From Methanothermococcus thermolithotrophicus DSM 2095 (GTDB taxonomy: Archaea; AGJL01; Methanococci; Methanococcales; Methanococcaceae), in the NCBI RefSeq assembly GCF_946463545.1, contig NZ_OX296583.1, positions 1,215,035 through 1,279,034 of the forward strand: a DNA stretch of 64,000 bases. The letters run 5' to 3'. Below are positions 28,368 through 37,214 of the stretch, piece after piece; position 1 is the stretch's first letter; every line of letters begins with the position of its first letter. The notes under the pieces were generated by a model, which had not been told where the DNA came from, ran no database searches, and was given only the letters and a program-made list of their open reading frames with translations. Both the position numbers and the translations under genes were made by a program.

Positions 28368-28600
28368 AACACCTTCAATTGTAAATTGATATATATTTAA
28401 AAAATAAATTCCATATGGTATGGATATATAAATTTGTATCGTTAAAGATAGTGTTTCTGTATTATATATTCAATCGTTAAATTTTTATATATTAAATAGT
28501 TTTTCAATATTGTAACTTATTATTGGCTTACTAATAAATACTTTTAAAGCTTATATACTTTAAGTTGTCAGGATTCTAAGTTAAGGTTTTGGGTGAAATT

Positions 28601-29311
28601 GTGATTATACTAGTTAGTCCTAAAGATGTTAATGAAGCAATTGAAGCAATTGAAGGTGGAGCCGATATTATAGACGTTAAAAACCCTCCAGAAGGTTCGT
28701 TAGGTGCTAACTTCCCATGGGTGATAAAGCAAATAAAGGAAGTAACACCTGAAAACAGGTTAGTTAGTGCTACAATAGGGGATGTTCCATATAAGCCAGG
28801 TACAGCTTCACTTGCCGCCTTGGGGGCTTGTGTAAGTGGTGCAGATTACATAAAGGTAGGACTCTATGGGACAAAATCCTATAGTCAATCATTGGACTTG
28901 ATGGAAAAAGTTACAAAGGCAGTTAAGGATTTTGATGAGAAGAAGATAGTTGTAGCTGCAGGATATGCAGATGCATACAGGGTGGGAGCTGTTGATCCAT
29001 TAGTTATCCCTAAAATTGCTAGGGATGCTGGGTGCGATGTTGCAATGTTAGATACTGCGGTTAAGGATGGTAAAACATTGTTTGATCATTTAAATGAGAA
29101 GTTACTTGAGGAATTTATAAATGAGACACACGCCTATGGAATGAAATGCGCCCTTGCAGGTTCCATAAAGAAGGAAGAAATTCCTATTTTAAAGGATATT
29201 GGCTGTGATATTGTAGGGGTTAGAGGGGCTGCATGTACCAAAGGAGACAGAAACGAAGGCAGGATACAAAGAAATTTGGTAAATGAATTAGTTAAACTTT
29301 GTAGGGACTAA
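28601..29311 (+). CDS. mfnB: (5-formylfuran-3-yl)methyl phosphate synthase MfnB
   Basis: A 236-aa TIM-barrel enzyme that makes 4-(hydroxymethyl)-2-furancarboxaldehyde phosphate from two glyceraldehyde-3-phosphate molecules, the first step of the furan moiety of methanofuran. I chose GTG 28601 because GGTGA lies five nt upstream and the product then starts [12 protein letters not shown] as in homologues; an upstream TTG is less likely. Family features include [21 protein letters not shown] with the Schiff-base lysine at about residue 27, and [11 protein letters not shown] with another catalytic lysine. A TATA-like TTATATACT lies near 28550. Confidence 0.93.
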   Translation: MIILVSPKDVNEAIEAIEGGADIIDVKNPPEGSLGANFPWVIKQIKEVTPENRLVSATIGDVPYKPGTASLAALGACVSGADYIKVGLYGTKSYSQSLDLMEKVTKAVKDFDEKKIVVAAGYADAYRVGAVDPLVIPKIARDAGCDVAMLDTAVKDGKTLFDHLNEKLLEEFINETHAYGMKCALAGSIKKEEIPILKDIGCDIVGVRGAACTKGDRNEGRIQRNLVNELVKLCRD

Positions 29312-29495
29312 CCAAATATTATTTTAATGCCTTTAATATTTTAAATACTAATCGTTTGATGAATATCATTCACGTATTTCATATATAAAATTTAGTAATA
29401 AATAAATGACATATTAAAAAATAGTTAAATATAAATTCCATAATTATATATATCCGAGTCGTTTAATCGTTAAAATTGTTGAACTGTCATATCTT

Positions 29496-29569
29496 GCCCC
29501 CGTAGGCTAGTCTGGACAGACTCGCGGACTGCGGATCCGTGGACTCGGGTTCAAATCCCGACGGGGGCG
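29496..29569 (+). tRNA. tRNA-Arg (anticodon GCG)
   Basis: A 74-nt cloverleaf: acceptor GCCCCCG (29496-29502) pairs with CGGGGGC (29562-29568), discriminator G, no encoded CCA. The anticodon arm is GCGGA, loop CTGCGGA, TCCGT, with anticodon GCG at 29531-29533. The T arm is TCGGG TTCAAAT CCCGA. It reads CGC/CGU codons, which look rare in this AT-rich genome. A TATA-like TTATATATAT lies about 45 nt upstream. Confidence 0.96.
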
Positions 29570-29943
29570 TTATTCATTAAGATTTCTAATAATTTGCTAA
29601 GGAACCTATGAGATAGACTCACAAAACTTGCAGATTTCGTCGAGAAATGAAGAAATTTAAAACTAAAGGTTTTAAGTTCCTATTCCCTTCAATTGTTCTT
29701 ATAAGTGTACTGTTTGGATGCAACTTTTTAAACTTGCGTTTTAAATCCCCAACGGTTGAGGTTATTTTAAAATACTGTTGAACGAACAATTGAATAAAAT
29801 ACTGAGGTTGTTTTTAAGTTTAGGTGTCCACCTATATGGAATATCATAGTAGTTATATATTTTTTACATGCTTTTTTAAAACACGTAATTTTATAAGTTT
29901 CAAGGGATATATTGTAGACACATATAAAAAGTAGGTGGGTATT
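29570..29943. other. Intergenic region after tRNA-Arg
   Basis: No gene is supported. An inverted repeat TTCAATTGTTC (near 29688) and GAACAATTGAA (near 29785) brackets about 90 nt that could form a structured transcript, but no known RNA family is recognised. Confidence 0.3.
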
Positions 29944-30597
29944 ATGATAACATGGTATGGACATGCATGTTTTAAAATAGATAATGTTTTAGTGGATCCA
30001 TTTATTCCAAATCCTATGTGTGATATTTCCTTTGACGAGATAATGGATGGAGTAAATGTTATAGCCGTAACTCACGGTCATGCTGACCACTTGGGGAATT
30101 CAGAATTGCTTTCAAAAGAATACGATGTCCCTGTTGTTTCAAACCATGAAATTTCAGTATATTTGTGTGAAAAAGGAGTTAAAGCAGAAGGTATGAACAT
30201 AGGCGGTACGTTAAATATTAACAATGCCAAATTAACCATGGTTAGGGCAGAACATTCTTCAGATATAGATACATGCACCCCTGGAGGGGTGGCAGGAGGG
30301 TATGTAATAAATGATAGAATTTACCATGCTGGAGATACAGGTGTATTTAGGGATATGGAATTGATCGGAGAACTTTATTCTCCATCCATAGCATTGTTAC
30401 CAATAGGTGGTAGATACACCATGGATATTAAAGAGGCCCTGGTAGCAATTGAGTTAATTTACCCTGAAGTTGTTATCCCTATGCACTATAATACGTTCCC
30501 ATTGATTGAGACAAATGTCGCTGAATTTAAGAGATTAGTGGAAGGGTTTGGAGTAGATGTAATTATTCCGAAAATAGGAGAACCAATAGATATTTAA
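29944..30597 (+). CDS. Metallo-beta-lactamase-fold metal-dependent hydrolase (UPF0173-like)
   Basis: 217 aa from ATG 29944, preceded by AGGTGGG; an upstream GTG in the same frame overlaps that ribosome site. The protein has the metallo-beta-lactamase pattern THGHADHLG near residue 44, then histidines in RAEHSSDID, GDTGVF near 125 and a late MHYNTFP. It belongs to the compact UPF0173-like group of archaeal hydrolases of unknown substrate. It stands alone between tRNA-Arg and the convergent regulator. Confidence 0.88.
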   Translation: MITWYGHACFKIDNVLVDPFIPNPMCDISFDEIMDGVNVIAVTHGHADHLGNSELLSKEYDVPVVSNHEISVYLCEKGVKAEGMNIGGTLNINNAKLTMVRAEHSSDIDTCTPGGVAGGYVINDRIYHAGDTGVFRDMELIGELYSPSIALLPIGGRYTMDIKEALVAIELIYPEVVIPMHYNTFPLIETNVAEFKRLVEGFGVDVIIPKIGEPIDI

Positions 30598-30661
30598 AAT
30601 TTTATTTTTATTTTATCTGGTATAAAATAATAGAAATCATTGGGAATAAAAAATATATTTA

Positions 30662-31624
30662 TCATTTAATCATTTCTTTTATATACTCTATTAGAGCTAC
30701 GGCGTCGTCCATTTTTTCGAGCTCCTTCATACTAATTACTGCCAAATTTTTGTAGTATCTTTCTTTTTTTTCTAAGACTAGTAATGAGTGACTGTTTAAG
30801 ATCTTAGATATTTCGTTTACGATTAATGCCTTTTTTCTTATTTCTGCGGTCTCAGTTTCTTCGATATTGGTAAGTAATATATTTTGATCATACTCTTCTC
30901 TGTGTTTCTCTGCAACTGCATCAAATGGGGCCTTTCTAGTAGGGACTAAATTAAATCCCAAATTTCCCAATATATCCATTATTTGTATTTTGAAGTCCTC
31001 AGTATTTGTTGAGTTATTTTTATTTTCCAAACTCTCTTTTTCAGTTTCCAGTTCTTTTGGGAATTCAGACAGTTGTATTCCCTTAACCAATGGAACATCC
31101 AGATATTCTTCTATTTTTAAGGCTATTTCAACTGCAGGATTTGCTGCATTTTGTTCGTACTTGTAGATAGTTTTCTTGGAAACTCTTGAAAATTCTGCTA
31201 ACTCACTGACTGAGATGTTTAATTTTTCCCTGGTTTCTTTTAGAACGTTTCCATCAATGTTTACGAAGAAACCTCCCCGATGTGCATATATTACCGGAGG
31301 ACTTCCTTTCAAATATAAATCAAAAGTATCATAGGTTATTGCTTTTATATTGTAACGTTCATAAACTACACCATTTTCCATTGGGGAGTTTCTAGTCCTT
31401 GTACCAATTATGATAGGTACTGCATTTACCATACTGGATATTTTTATAAGTTCTTCAGACTGTTCTTTACTTAAACTGTCGATATTCTTTAGTATTTTTA
31501 TTAAGAATCTAGAATCTTTTTTTCTTGCAATTAGGTCAAAGCAAGATCTACCTAATGGCTGTGAAACGATGAATTTATGATTATTCAGTAAGTTTATACA
31601 TTCGGAAAGAATCATCTCCCTCAT
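30662..31624 (-). CDS. Cro/XRE-type archaeal transcriptional regulator (COG1395-like)
   Basis: A 320-aa protein with a conserved N-terminal domain (about 1-120, including GRSCFDLIARKKDSRFLIKI) and a Cro-type helix-turn-helix at about 128-180: LKETREKLNISVSELAEFSRVSKKTIYKYE. A C-terminal domain again contains DAVAEKHREEYDQ resembling the start. This arrangement is typical of an archaea-specific putative regulator family. It is divergent from hdrC, sharing a 200-bp regulatory region, so it may control itself and the hdrCB genes; that is inference. Start at 31624 follows GGTGAT. Confidence 0.82.
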   Translation of the reverse strand: MREMILSECINLLNNHKFIVSQPLGRSCFDLIARKKDSRFLIKILKNIDSLSKEQSEELIKISSMVNAVPIIIGTRTRNSPMENGVVYERYNIKAITYDTFDLYLKGSPPVIYAHRGGFFVNIDGNVLKETREKLNISVSELAEFSRVSKKTIYKYEQNAANPAVEIALKIEEYLDVPLVKGIQLSEFPKELETEKESLENKNNSTNTEDFKIQIMDILGNLGFNLVPTRKAPFDAVAEKHREEYDQNILLTNIEETETAEIRKKALIVNEISKILNSHSLLVLEKKERYYKNLAVISMKELEKMDDAVALIEYIKEMIK

Positions 31625-31824
31625 ACTATCACCCGATTAAATTTGGATATATTAATAAAGTCTAAACCTAATCCATCAAGTATATATTATTTATGGAAAA
31701 GGTATATATATATAAGTATTTATCCATTGTATGGTTTAGGTTCATTATACTTGTGTATTATACACGTTATCGATTGATAATTAATATATGATATATATGT
31801 AAATGATAATTCTGAGGTGATAAT
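31625..31824. promoter_or_regulatory. Divergent regulatory region between the XRE-type regulator and hdrC
   Basis: Contains TATATATATATAAG near 31704-31716 and a dyad GTGTA-TTA-TACAC at about 31754-31766, followed by TATCGATTGATA, candidates for an operator. hdrC starts at 31825 after GAGGTGA. Which gene each TATA-like run serves is not resolvable by eye. Confidence 0.4.
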
Positions 31825-32379
31825 ATGATATATAGTAGTGATTTGAATAAAAATCTTGCATCACAAATCATTGAAGCTGGAACACCTATACCAGGAGATG
31901 ATGTGGTTTCATCATTAAAGGCATGCTACCAGTGTGGAACCTGTACAGGAAGCTGCCCAAGTGGTAGAAGAACATCCTACAGAACAAGAAAAGTTATAAG
32001 AAAAGCTTTGTTAGGAATGGATGATGTTTTAGATAGTGACGATATCTGGAAATGTACAACATGCTACACATGTTACGAAAGATGTCCAAGGGATGTTAAA
32101 GTTACTGAAATAATAAAAACAATAAGAAATCTCGCTGCACAAAAAGGAAACATGGCAAAAGCTCATAAAATGACTGCAATGTATGTTTTAAAATACGGTC
32201 ATGCAGTTCCTGCAAACAAAAATACTGCAGAACTTAGAAAATCAATAGGTTTATCTGAAAAAGCTCCAATTGCACAGTTCAGTGAAAAGGACTTAAACGA
32301 AATGAATACCTTAATTAAAGAATTAGGATTTGATGAATTAATAGGATTTGACTGGGAAAAAGGAGCATTAAAAGAATAA
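31825..32379 (+). CDS. hdrC: Heterodisulfide reductase subunit C
   Basis: A 184-aa iron-sulfur protein with two [4Fe-4S] motifs, CYQCGTCTGSCPSGRR near residue 33 and CTTCYTCYERCPRDV near 76. It passes electrons between HdrA (flavin-based electron bifurcation) and HdrB, which reduces the CoM-S-S-CoB heterodisulfide. HdrA is not in this window, as is usual where hdrCB and hdrA are unlinked. Start has GAGGTGA at ideal spacing. The 147-nt gap to hdrB contains a foldable element. Confidence 0.95.
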   Translation: MIYSSDLNKNLASQIIEAGTPIPGDDVVSSLKACYQCGTCTGSCPSGRRTSYRTRKVIRKALLGMDDVLDSDDIWKCTTCYTCYERCPRDVKVTEIIKTIRNLAAQKGNMAKAHKMTAMYVLKYGHAVPANKNTAELRKSIGLSEKAPIAQFSEKDLNEMNTLIKELGFDELIGFDWEKGALKE

Positions 32380-32411
32380 TTAATTCAATTTACAATATTA
32401 AATTTAAAACA

Positions 32412-32494
32412 GGGGGTTAAATTAAATCTTCGAGTTATGGAATAACAGAGCTGTTTAATTCCACATATCTCATGGATACATGGAGATGGCCCCC
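32412..32494 (+). ncRNA. Predicted structured RNA element between hdrC and hdrB
   Basis: The segment can fold as a three-way junction. GGGGG (32412-32416) pairs with CCCCC (32490-32494). AATTAAA (32420-32426) pairs with TTTAATT (32454-32460) and encloses GTTAT-GGA-ATAAC (32434-32446). ATCTCATG and CATGGAGAT (about 32467-32487) form the third stem with one bulge. It lies in the hdrC-hdrB transcript 32 nt before the hdrB start and resembles no family I know. It may be an mRNA processing or translational control element. Confidence 0.45.
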
Positions 32495-32525
32495 TTAACA
32501 TAAAAAATAAATTTTAGGTGATAAA

Positions 32526-33401
32526 ATGAAATATGCTTTTTTCCTTGGATGTATTATGCCGAATAGATATGCAGGGGTCGAAGCTGCTACAAGAACTGTT
32601 ATGGAAAAATTAGGTGTAGAATTAGTAGACATGACAGGTGCATCATGCTGTCCTGCACCTGGTGTATTTGGTTCATTTGACCAAAAAACATGGTTAACTT
32701 TAGCTGCAAGAAACCTCTGTATCGCAGAAGAGATGGGTGTCGATATAGTAACCGTATGTAACGGATGTTATGGTTCATTGTTTGAAGCTGCTCACTTGTT
32801 GCATGACAATAAGGAAGCTTTAAACTTTGTAAATGAAAAACTCGATAAAGTTGGAAAAGAATACAAAGGCAATGTTAAAGTTAGACACTTTGCAGAATTG
32901 ATCTACAACGATATTGGTGTAGACAAAATTGCTGAAAAAGTTGAAAGACCATTAAACATTAACGTAGGGGTTCACTACGGATGCCACTTCTTAAAACCAA
33001 CTGATGTAAAACATTTAGGAAGTGCTGAAAGACCTGTAATGTTGGATGAAATTGTAGAAGCTACAGGTGCAAAATCAGTACCTTATGCAGACAAGATGAT
33101 GTGCTGTGGTGCTGGTGGTGGAGTTAGAGCAAGAGAATTGGAATTATCCCTCGATATGACAAATGAAAAAATTGAAAACATGATAAAAGCTGGTGCAGAT
33201 TGTACAGTAAACGTATGTCCATTCTGCCATTTGCAGTTTGACAGAGGACAGATTGAGATAAAAGAAAAATTCGGAAAAGAATACAACTTCCCTGTTTTAC
33301 ACTTAAGTCAGCTCTTAGGTCTTGCAATGGGAATGGATCCAAAAGACTTGGCATTAAGTGTTCACCAAATCTCAGTTGATCCATTATTGAAAAAAATTTA
33401 A
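32526..33401 (+). CDS. hdrB: Heterodisulfide reductase subunit B
   Basis: A 291-aa catalytic subunit with two CCG-domain cysteine clusters that bind the non-cubane [4Fe-4S] clusters reducing CoM-S-S-CoB. The first is CCPAPGVFG followed by CNGCYG; the second is CHFLKP, CCGAGGG and CPFCHLQFD. The start ATGAAATATGCTTTTTTC follows AGGTGAT. It probably shares a transcript with hdrC, with a structured spacer between. A cytoplasmic complex with HdrA and hydrogenase or formate dehydrogenase subunits is known for the family. Confidence 0.95.
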
Positions 33402-33456
33402 TTGGATAAATATTTTTATTTATTTTATTTATATTATTTTTTAAATTTTAATTTTT

Positions 33457-34245
33457 TTAATTTTCTAGTGATTTTGTCGTATCCAATACGGTATAGCTTA
33501 TTTTTTCTTTGTTTAATGATTTAACTACTTTTTCAGTCATTTTTCCAGTAATTAGCGCTATAACATCACATCCTCTATTACATGCAGTCACTATACCTTC
33601 TGAAACTGCAAATTTTATATCTGGATGAAGCCCTAATTTTTGAGTTACAACGTTTCCCACAGTTCCCATCGTGGCTATAACTGCATCTTTGTTTTCATTT
33701 AATATTCTTTTAATTAAATTGTAATTTACGTTTTTTGAACCTCCTTTTACTTTTGGAGGTATTTTTAATATTGTTACTTTTCCTTTTGGAATATCTATAA
33801 AACCTTTTATTTCATGGATTGCAATATCTTCTCCCTTTTTGCCTCCTTCAAATACCTTTGCTGTAGCTTCTGATTCTGTAGTTTTTGACGCACAGATAAA
33901 CCCTTTTTTCATGTATAAATATACTTTATCCCCTTCTTTCAAATCTTCGTCAGCAATTGCGGGCCAAATATCTTTATATCTGTAAAGATCCTGGTTAACA
34001 TTACTTAGGTAGTTTTTAAACTCTGAAATCCATATCTTTAATGCCTGCATACCCTTGTCTGTAATTACATATTCTCCCCTTCCCCTTGATTTAATATATT
34101 CTTTTTTTAGCAGGTTTCTTATGTGTTCAGATACCCCTTGGACTGTTATGCCCAAAACTTCTGCGATTTCTTTCTGCTTTATGTGTGGCTGCTTCCTAAC
34201 GATTTCTGAAAGTATTTGAAATTCTGTAATATTTCTCTTTTTCAT
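33457..34245 (-). CDS. Winged-helix transcriptional regulator (COG1497-like)
   Basis: 262 aa. An N-terminal winged helix (about 5-70) contains QKEIAEVLGITVQGVSEHIRNLLKKEYI and a wing GRGEYVITDKG. The C-terminal 190 residues form a conserved domain with VIATMGTVGNVVTQKLG and VTACNRGCDVIALITGK, which resembles a ligand-binding alpha/beta domain. Archaeal members are predicted regulators of unknown effector. It converges on hdrB and is divergent from surE. Start at 34245 follows GGTGAG. Confidence 0.8.
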   Translation of the reverse strand: MKKRNITEFQILSEIVRKQPHIKQKEIAEVLGITVQGVSEHIRNLLKKEYIKSRGRGEYVITDKGMQALKIWISEFKNYLSNVNQDLYRYKDIWPAIADEDLKEGDKVYLYMKKGFICASKTTESEATAKVFEGGKKGEDIAIHEIKGFIDIPKGKVTILKIPPKVKGGSKNVNYNLIKRILNENKDAVIATMGTVGNVVTQKLGLHPDIKFAVSEGIVTACNRGCDVIALITGKMTEKVVKSLNKEKISYTVLDTTKSLEN

Positions 34246-34328
34246 AATCTCACCGAAGATTAATTAAGAAGTTTTTATTATATAATTATTAATATTATAG
34301 TTAGATAATTATGTTATGTGGTGATTTT

Positions 34329-35135
34329 ATGGTTGATATTCTTTTAGTAAATGATGATGGGATACATTCAAGTGGTTTAATGATATTAAAAAACGTTTTA
34401 ACTAATGAACTGAATGCAAATGTTACCGTTGTAGCACCTACAAACCAACAAAGTGGTATTGGAAGAGCCATAAGTCTTTTTGAACCTTTAAGGATAACGA
34501 AAACTAAACTATCGGACGGTTCTTATGGTTATGCAGTTTCAGGCACGCCTACAGACTGTGTTATATTGGGAATATATGAGGTACTGAAAAAAATACCTGA
34601 TTTTGTTATTTCCGGTATAAATATAGGGGAAAACTTGGGAACTGAAATAACTACATCCGGGACGTTGGGAGCAGCTTTTGAAGGAGCTCACCATGGTGCA
34701 AAATCTATTGCAGTATCCTTGCAGGTAACAACCGATCATTTGAAATTTAGGGAAGGAGAAACACCCATTAATTTCTTAACTGCTGCTAAAATTACGGCAA
34801 AAGTTGTCAAAAATTTCATTGATTCGGAATTTCCCTGTGATGTGATTAATCTCAACATCCCTGAAAACGCCACTGAGGACACACCCATAGAAGTTACAAA
34901 ATTGGCTAGAAAGATGTACACAACCCATGTTGAGGAAAGAATAGATCCAAGAGGTAGAAGTTACTACTGGATAGATGGTTACCCAATAATGGAGGAAGAA
35001 GAAGGTACGGATGTTTATGTTGTTAGAAGAAAAAATCATGTTTCATTAACTCCTTTAACTCTTGATACAACAGTGTCTAATCTAAAGGAGCTCAAGGATA
35101 AATACGAGAAGATATTGAATTTGGATAATAAATAA
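34329..35135 (+). CDS. surE: SurE 5'-nucleotidase
   Basis: 268 aa from ATG 34329, which has GGTGAT upstream; an in-frame ATG at 34311 lies before that site and lacks one. The metal-binding NDDGIHSSG at residues 8-16, PTNQQSGIGRAIS and SGTPTDCV are SurE signatures, as is the GINIGENLGTEITTSGTLGAA segment. The family dephosphorylates nucleoside monophosphates and sometimes polyphosphate, with a divalent metal. Confidence 0.95.
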   Translation: MVDILLVNDDGIHSSGLMILKNVLTNELNANVTVVAPTNQQSGIGRAISLFEPLRITKTKLSDGSYGYAVSGTPTDCVILGIYEVLKKIPDFVISGINIGENLGTEITTSGTLGAAFEGAHHGAKSIAVSLQVTTDHLKFREGETPINFLTAAKITAKVVKNFIDSEFPCDVINLNIPENATEDTPIEVTKLARKMYTTHVEERIDPRGRSYYWIDGYPIMEEEEGTDVYVVRRKNHVSLTPLTLDTTVSNLKELKDKYEKILNLDNK

Positions 35136-35271
35136 TATATATTTGATTTCAGTTTATATTGGTTTTGGATGAAAACCCTGTTTCATGGTTTTCTCTATTT
35201 CATCAGGATTGGATTTAATTTTTTAATATGATTTTGATTAATTATCACTTTTGGAATTATATGGTGAGAGA

Positions 35272-35940
35272 ATGTGGAAGAAATTAGGCAATTTGAAAAA
35301 GTTTTATGTGAGGACGGGGGGCAAAAAAGGAACTAATAAAATGGCGTTACTTATTGACGGACCAAACATGCTGAGGAAGGAATTTAATGTTGATTTGGAT
35401 AAAATAAGAGAGGCATTAGATGAGTTTGGTGATATTGTTATTGGCAGGGTTTATTTGAATCAATACGCTTCAGATAAGTTAATTGAAGCTATTATTAACC
35501 AAGGTTTTGAACCTAAGATTTCGGCGGGAGATGTTGATGTTGAAATGGCAGTGGACGGTACTGAACTAATTTTCAACGATAATATTGATACAATCGTATA
35601 TATGACAAGAGATGCGGATTTCCTTCCGGCAATTAGGAAGGCAAAAGAAAGAGGAAAAAAAATTATAGTTGTTGGGGCAGAACCTGGATTTAGTACTGCA
35701 ATTCAGAACATAGCTAACCATGTTATTAAGGTTGAAGAAGATTTTGAGTTAGACAAGGAAAAATTAGAGAAGAAGAAAAAAGAAAAAGAGTCAATGAGGT
35801 CCCACCACGATAACAACAATAATAATGCCAATACCGTCAGTAACGCAGATAATAAAAATGAAGATAAAAACGAATTAAACAATAATGAAGAGGAAAAAGA
35901 TTCCATATTTAAAAATAAGATCAATTGGTTGAAAAAATAA
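35272..35940 (+). CDS. NYN/LabA-type PIN-like domain protein
   Basis: 222 aa from ATG 35272 (GGTGAGAG upstream). A PIN-like NYN domain lies at about 23-155: LLIDGPNMLRKEF, DVDVEMAVDGTELIF and MTRDADFLPAIRKAKERGKKIIVVG carry the acidic metal-binding residues expected for a ribonuclease-like fold. A charged Lys/Glu coiled coil and an Asn/Asp-rich low-complexity tail follow. This is the TIGR00288-like archaeal group, probably acting on RNA; substrate unknown. It converges on a small membrane gene with only 3 nt between stops. Confidence 0.85.
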   Translation: MWKKLGNLKKFYVRTGGKKGTNKMALLIDGPNMLRKEFNVDLDKIREALDEFGDIVIGRVYLNQYASDKLIEAIINQGFEPKISAGDVDVEMAVDGTELIFNDNIDTIVYMTRDADFLPAIRKAKERGKKIIVVGAEPGFSTAIQNIANHVIKVEEDFELDKEKLEKKKKEKESMRSHHDNNNNNANTVSNADNKNEDKNELNNNEEEKDSIFKNKINWLKK

Positions 35941-35943
35941 TAC

Positions 35944-36213
35944 TTATAATTTAATCTCCATTCTTTTTTTCATAGTCTTAGAAAACGCCATTGTCCCAAT
36001 TGGACCACTAACTAATAGTAATAGTGCAACTGTTTCTCCAAATGACACTTCAAAATACTGCGAAAGAATAACTAAAAAAGTTGCTATGATTACAGCCATT
36101 AGGCCTTCTCCAATTAAAACATTTGATGTATTTTTATGGAATGATAGTTTTAATGAAGAAAATGCGCCAATTAAAAGAGCAAACATTGTAAAGTATATGA
36201 CATACTCGTTCAT
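35944..36213 (-). CDS. Small membrane protein resembling an antiporter or Ehb-type subunit
   Basis: 89 aa with three hydrophobic segments (about 5-22, 32-52, 60-80) ending LLLVSGPIGTMAFSKTMKKR. The last segment recalls the MnhG-like small subunits of Mrp antiporters and energy-converting hydrogenases, but I cannot assign it firmly. An upstream 59-codon membrane gene on the same strand ends 11 nt before the start, with GGTGAT between, so the two are likely co-transcribed. Confidence 0.6.
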   Translation of the reverse strand: MNEYVIYFTMFALLIGAFSSLKLSFHKNTSNVLIGEGLMAVIIATFLVILSQYFEVSFGETVALLLLVSGPIGTMAFSKTMKKRMEIKL

Positions 36214-36224
36214 AAAATCACCTA

Positions 36225-36404
36225 TTATGCAGGACTTAAGTATTTATAGGCCCACACTATGAAGATTATTGCACCAAGTAGTACAGAGAACCAAACCCAT
36301 ATATTTACTATAAATAATATTTTATATATCTTTTCTCTTTTTTCAGGGTCGTTCATAATTCTTTTTATGGGATCTCTGCCGTAGTACTTCTTTCTTTTCA
36401 GCAT
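36225..36404 (-). CDS. 59-aa single-span membrane protein
   Basis: Reads MLKRKKYYGRDPIKRIMNDP, then a charged stretch and one hydrophobic helix (LFIVNIWVWFSVLLGAIIFI) ending YKYLSPA. GGTAAAAT precedes the ATG at 36404. The basic N-terminus and single helix predict an N-in small membrane protein. It is followed 11 nt later by the 89-aa membrane gene. Too short for most gene callers; the clean ribosome site for the next gene within the spacer supports an operon. Function unknown. Confidence 0.65.
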   Translation of the reverse strand: MLKRKKYYGRDPIKRIMNDPEKREKIYKILFIVNIWVWFSVLLGAIIFIVWAYKYLSPA

Positions 36405-36500
36405 AATTTTACCTTGTTTATTGGATAAATATACGTATCAAAGATTTGTCTCGATTTTCTAAAAGGCCTAGTTTTAAAGGATCTGCCCGCCCATATATAC

Positions 36501-36614
36501 CTACTCAACTTCGTTGAGTAGTATCAGGTTTTGGAATCACCTGAGTGAAACGAAGGAGAGCTACAAAAATCACTTCGTGATTTTTGTTCAATCCAAGCCT
36601 TTTTCTAAAAGGCT
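36501..36614. terminator. Hairpin cluster between divergent small genes
   Basis: Three strong hairpins: 36501-36521 (9-bp stem, loop TTC), 36563-36587 (11-bp stem, loop TTC) and 36596-36614 (8-bp stem, loop TCT). The last is extended by TTCAA/TTGAA outer pairing into an A/T-rich run. They lie 3' of the minus-strand UPF0216-like gene? The gene at 36630-37052 is minus-strand and ends at 36630, so these hairpins form its 3' end. Confidence 0.55.
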
Positions 36615-36629
36615 CGGGTTGAAAATTTA

Positions 36630-37052
36630 TTAATCTAGTCCCATTCTAAATAAATACATGGTTGTGGTAGGGAGCTCCCTTCTTAAAATTCTAAGTTCTG
36701 GTTTGTATATGTAAAGTATTTTCTCCTCATTGAACATATCCAATTCCTTCCCCAATATTTTAGAAACCACTTTAATCTCTTCTTTCCCTTCTACTTTTAT
36801 AGTTCCACATTCTAAGGATGAATCGAATTCTAAAGTTATAGGTATTTTTAAATTTTCACTTGCTATTTCTTTTAATAGTTCGAGCTCTCTTTTTTTTATT
36901 CTGTGTCTCTGGCCATTTACAATTACGTAAGGTTTTTCTTCTTCCAAAAGTTCTTTTAAAGTTTTTCTTCTAAAATTGGTATTTAAATTATGCAAAAATT
37001 TATTAATTGAATATCTTTCATGGTCCGGGTTTATATTCGGTTCCATACTCAT
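36630..37052 (-). CDS. UPF0216 (DUF61) family protein
   Basis: A 140-aa protein with a conserved core (YVIVNGQRHRIKKRELELL followed by IPITLEFDSSLECGTIKVEG) typical of the archaeal DUF61/UPF0216 family. Function is unknown. Start at 37052 follows GTGAAATT. It lies downstream of the ATP synthase operon but is separated by about 160 nt with inverted repeats, so it is probably a separate unit. Confidence 0.82.
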   Translation of the reverse strand: MSMEPNINPDHERYSINKFLHNLNTNFRRKTLKELLEEEKPYVIVNGQRHRIKKRELELLKEIASENLKIPITLEFDSSLECGTIKVEGKEEIKVVSKILGKELDMFNEEKILYIYKPELRILRRELPTTTMYLFRMGLD

Positions 37053-37130
37053 AATTTCACTAAAAAAGAGTATTCAATAAATAATATAAATAGATATCTA
37101 AAATAAAAACTTAATAATTAATTAGTCGTT

Positions 37131-37209
37131 CTATAGTAAGTAACGTTTGACTAACGTGAGCTCACCTGCTCTGACTAATTATAAATGTACTTAACATTTC
37201 TCAGAACGA
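37131..37209. repeat. Inverted repeat GTCGTTCT / AGAACGAC
   Basis: TAGTCGTTCT near 37131 and AGAACGAC near 37202 face each other across about 65 nt between the DUF22-like gene and the UPF0216 gene. One arm matches the GAACGACTA element seen in three other intergenic regions. It may serve as the 3' end of the ATP synthase transcript. Confidence 0.4.
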
Positions 37210-37214
37210 CGCGA

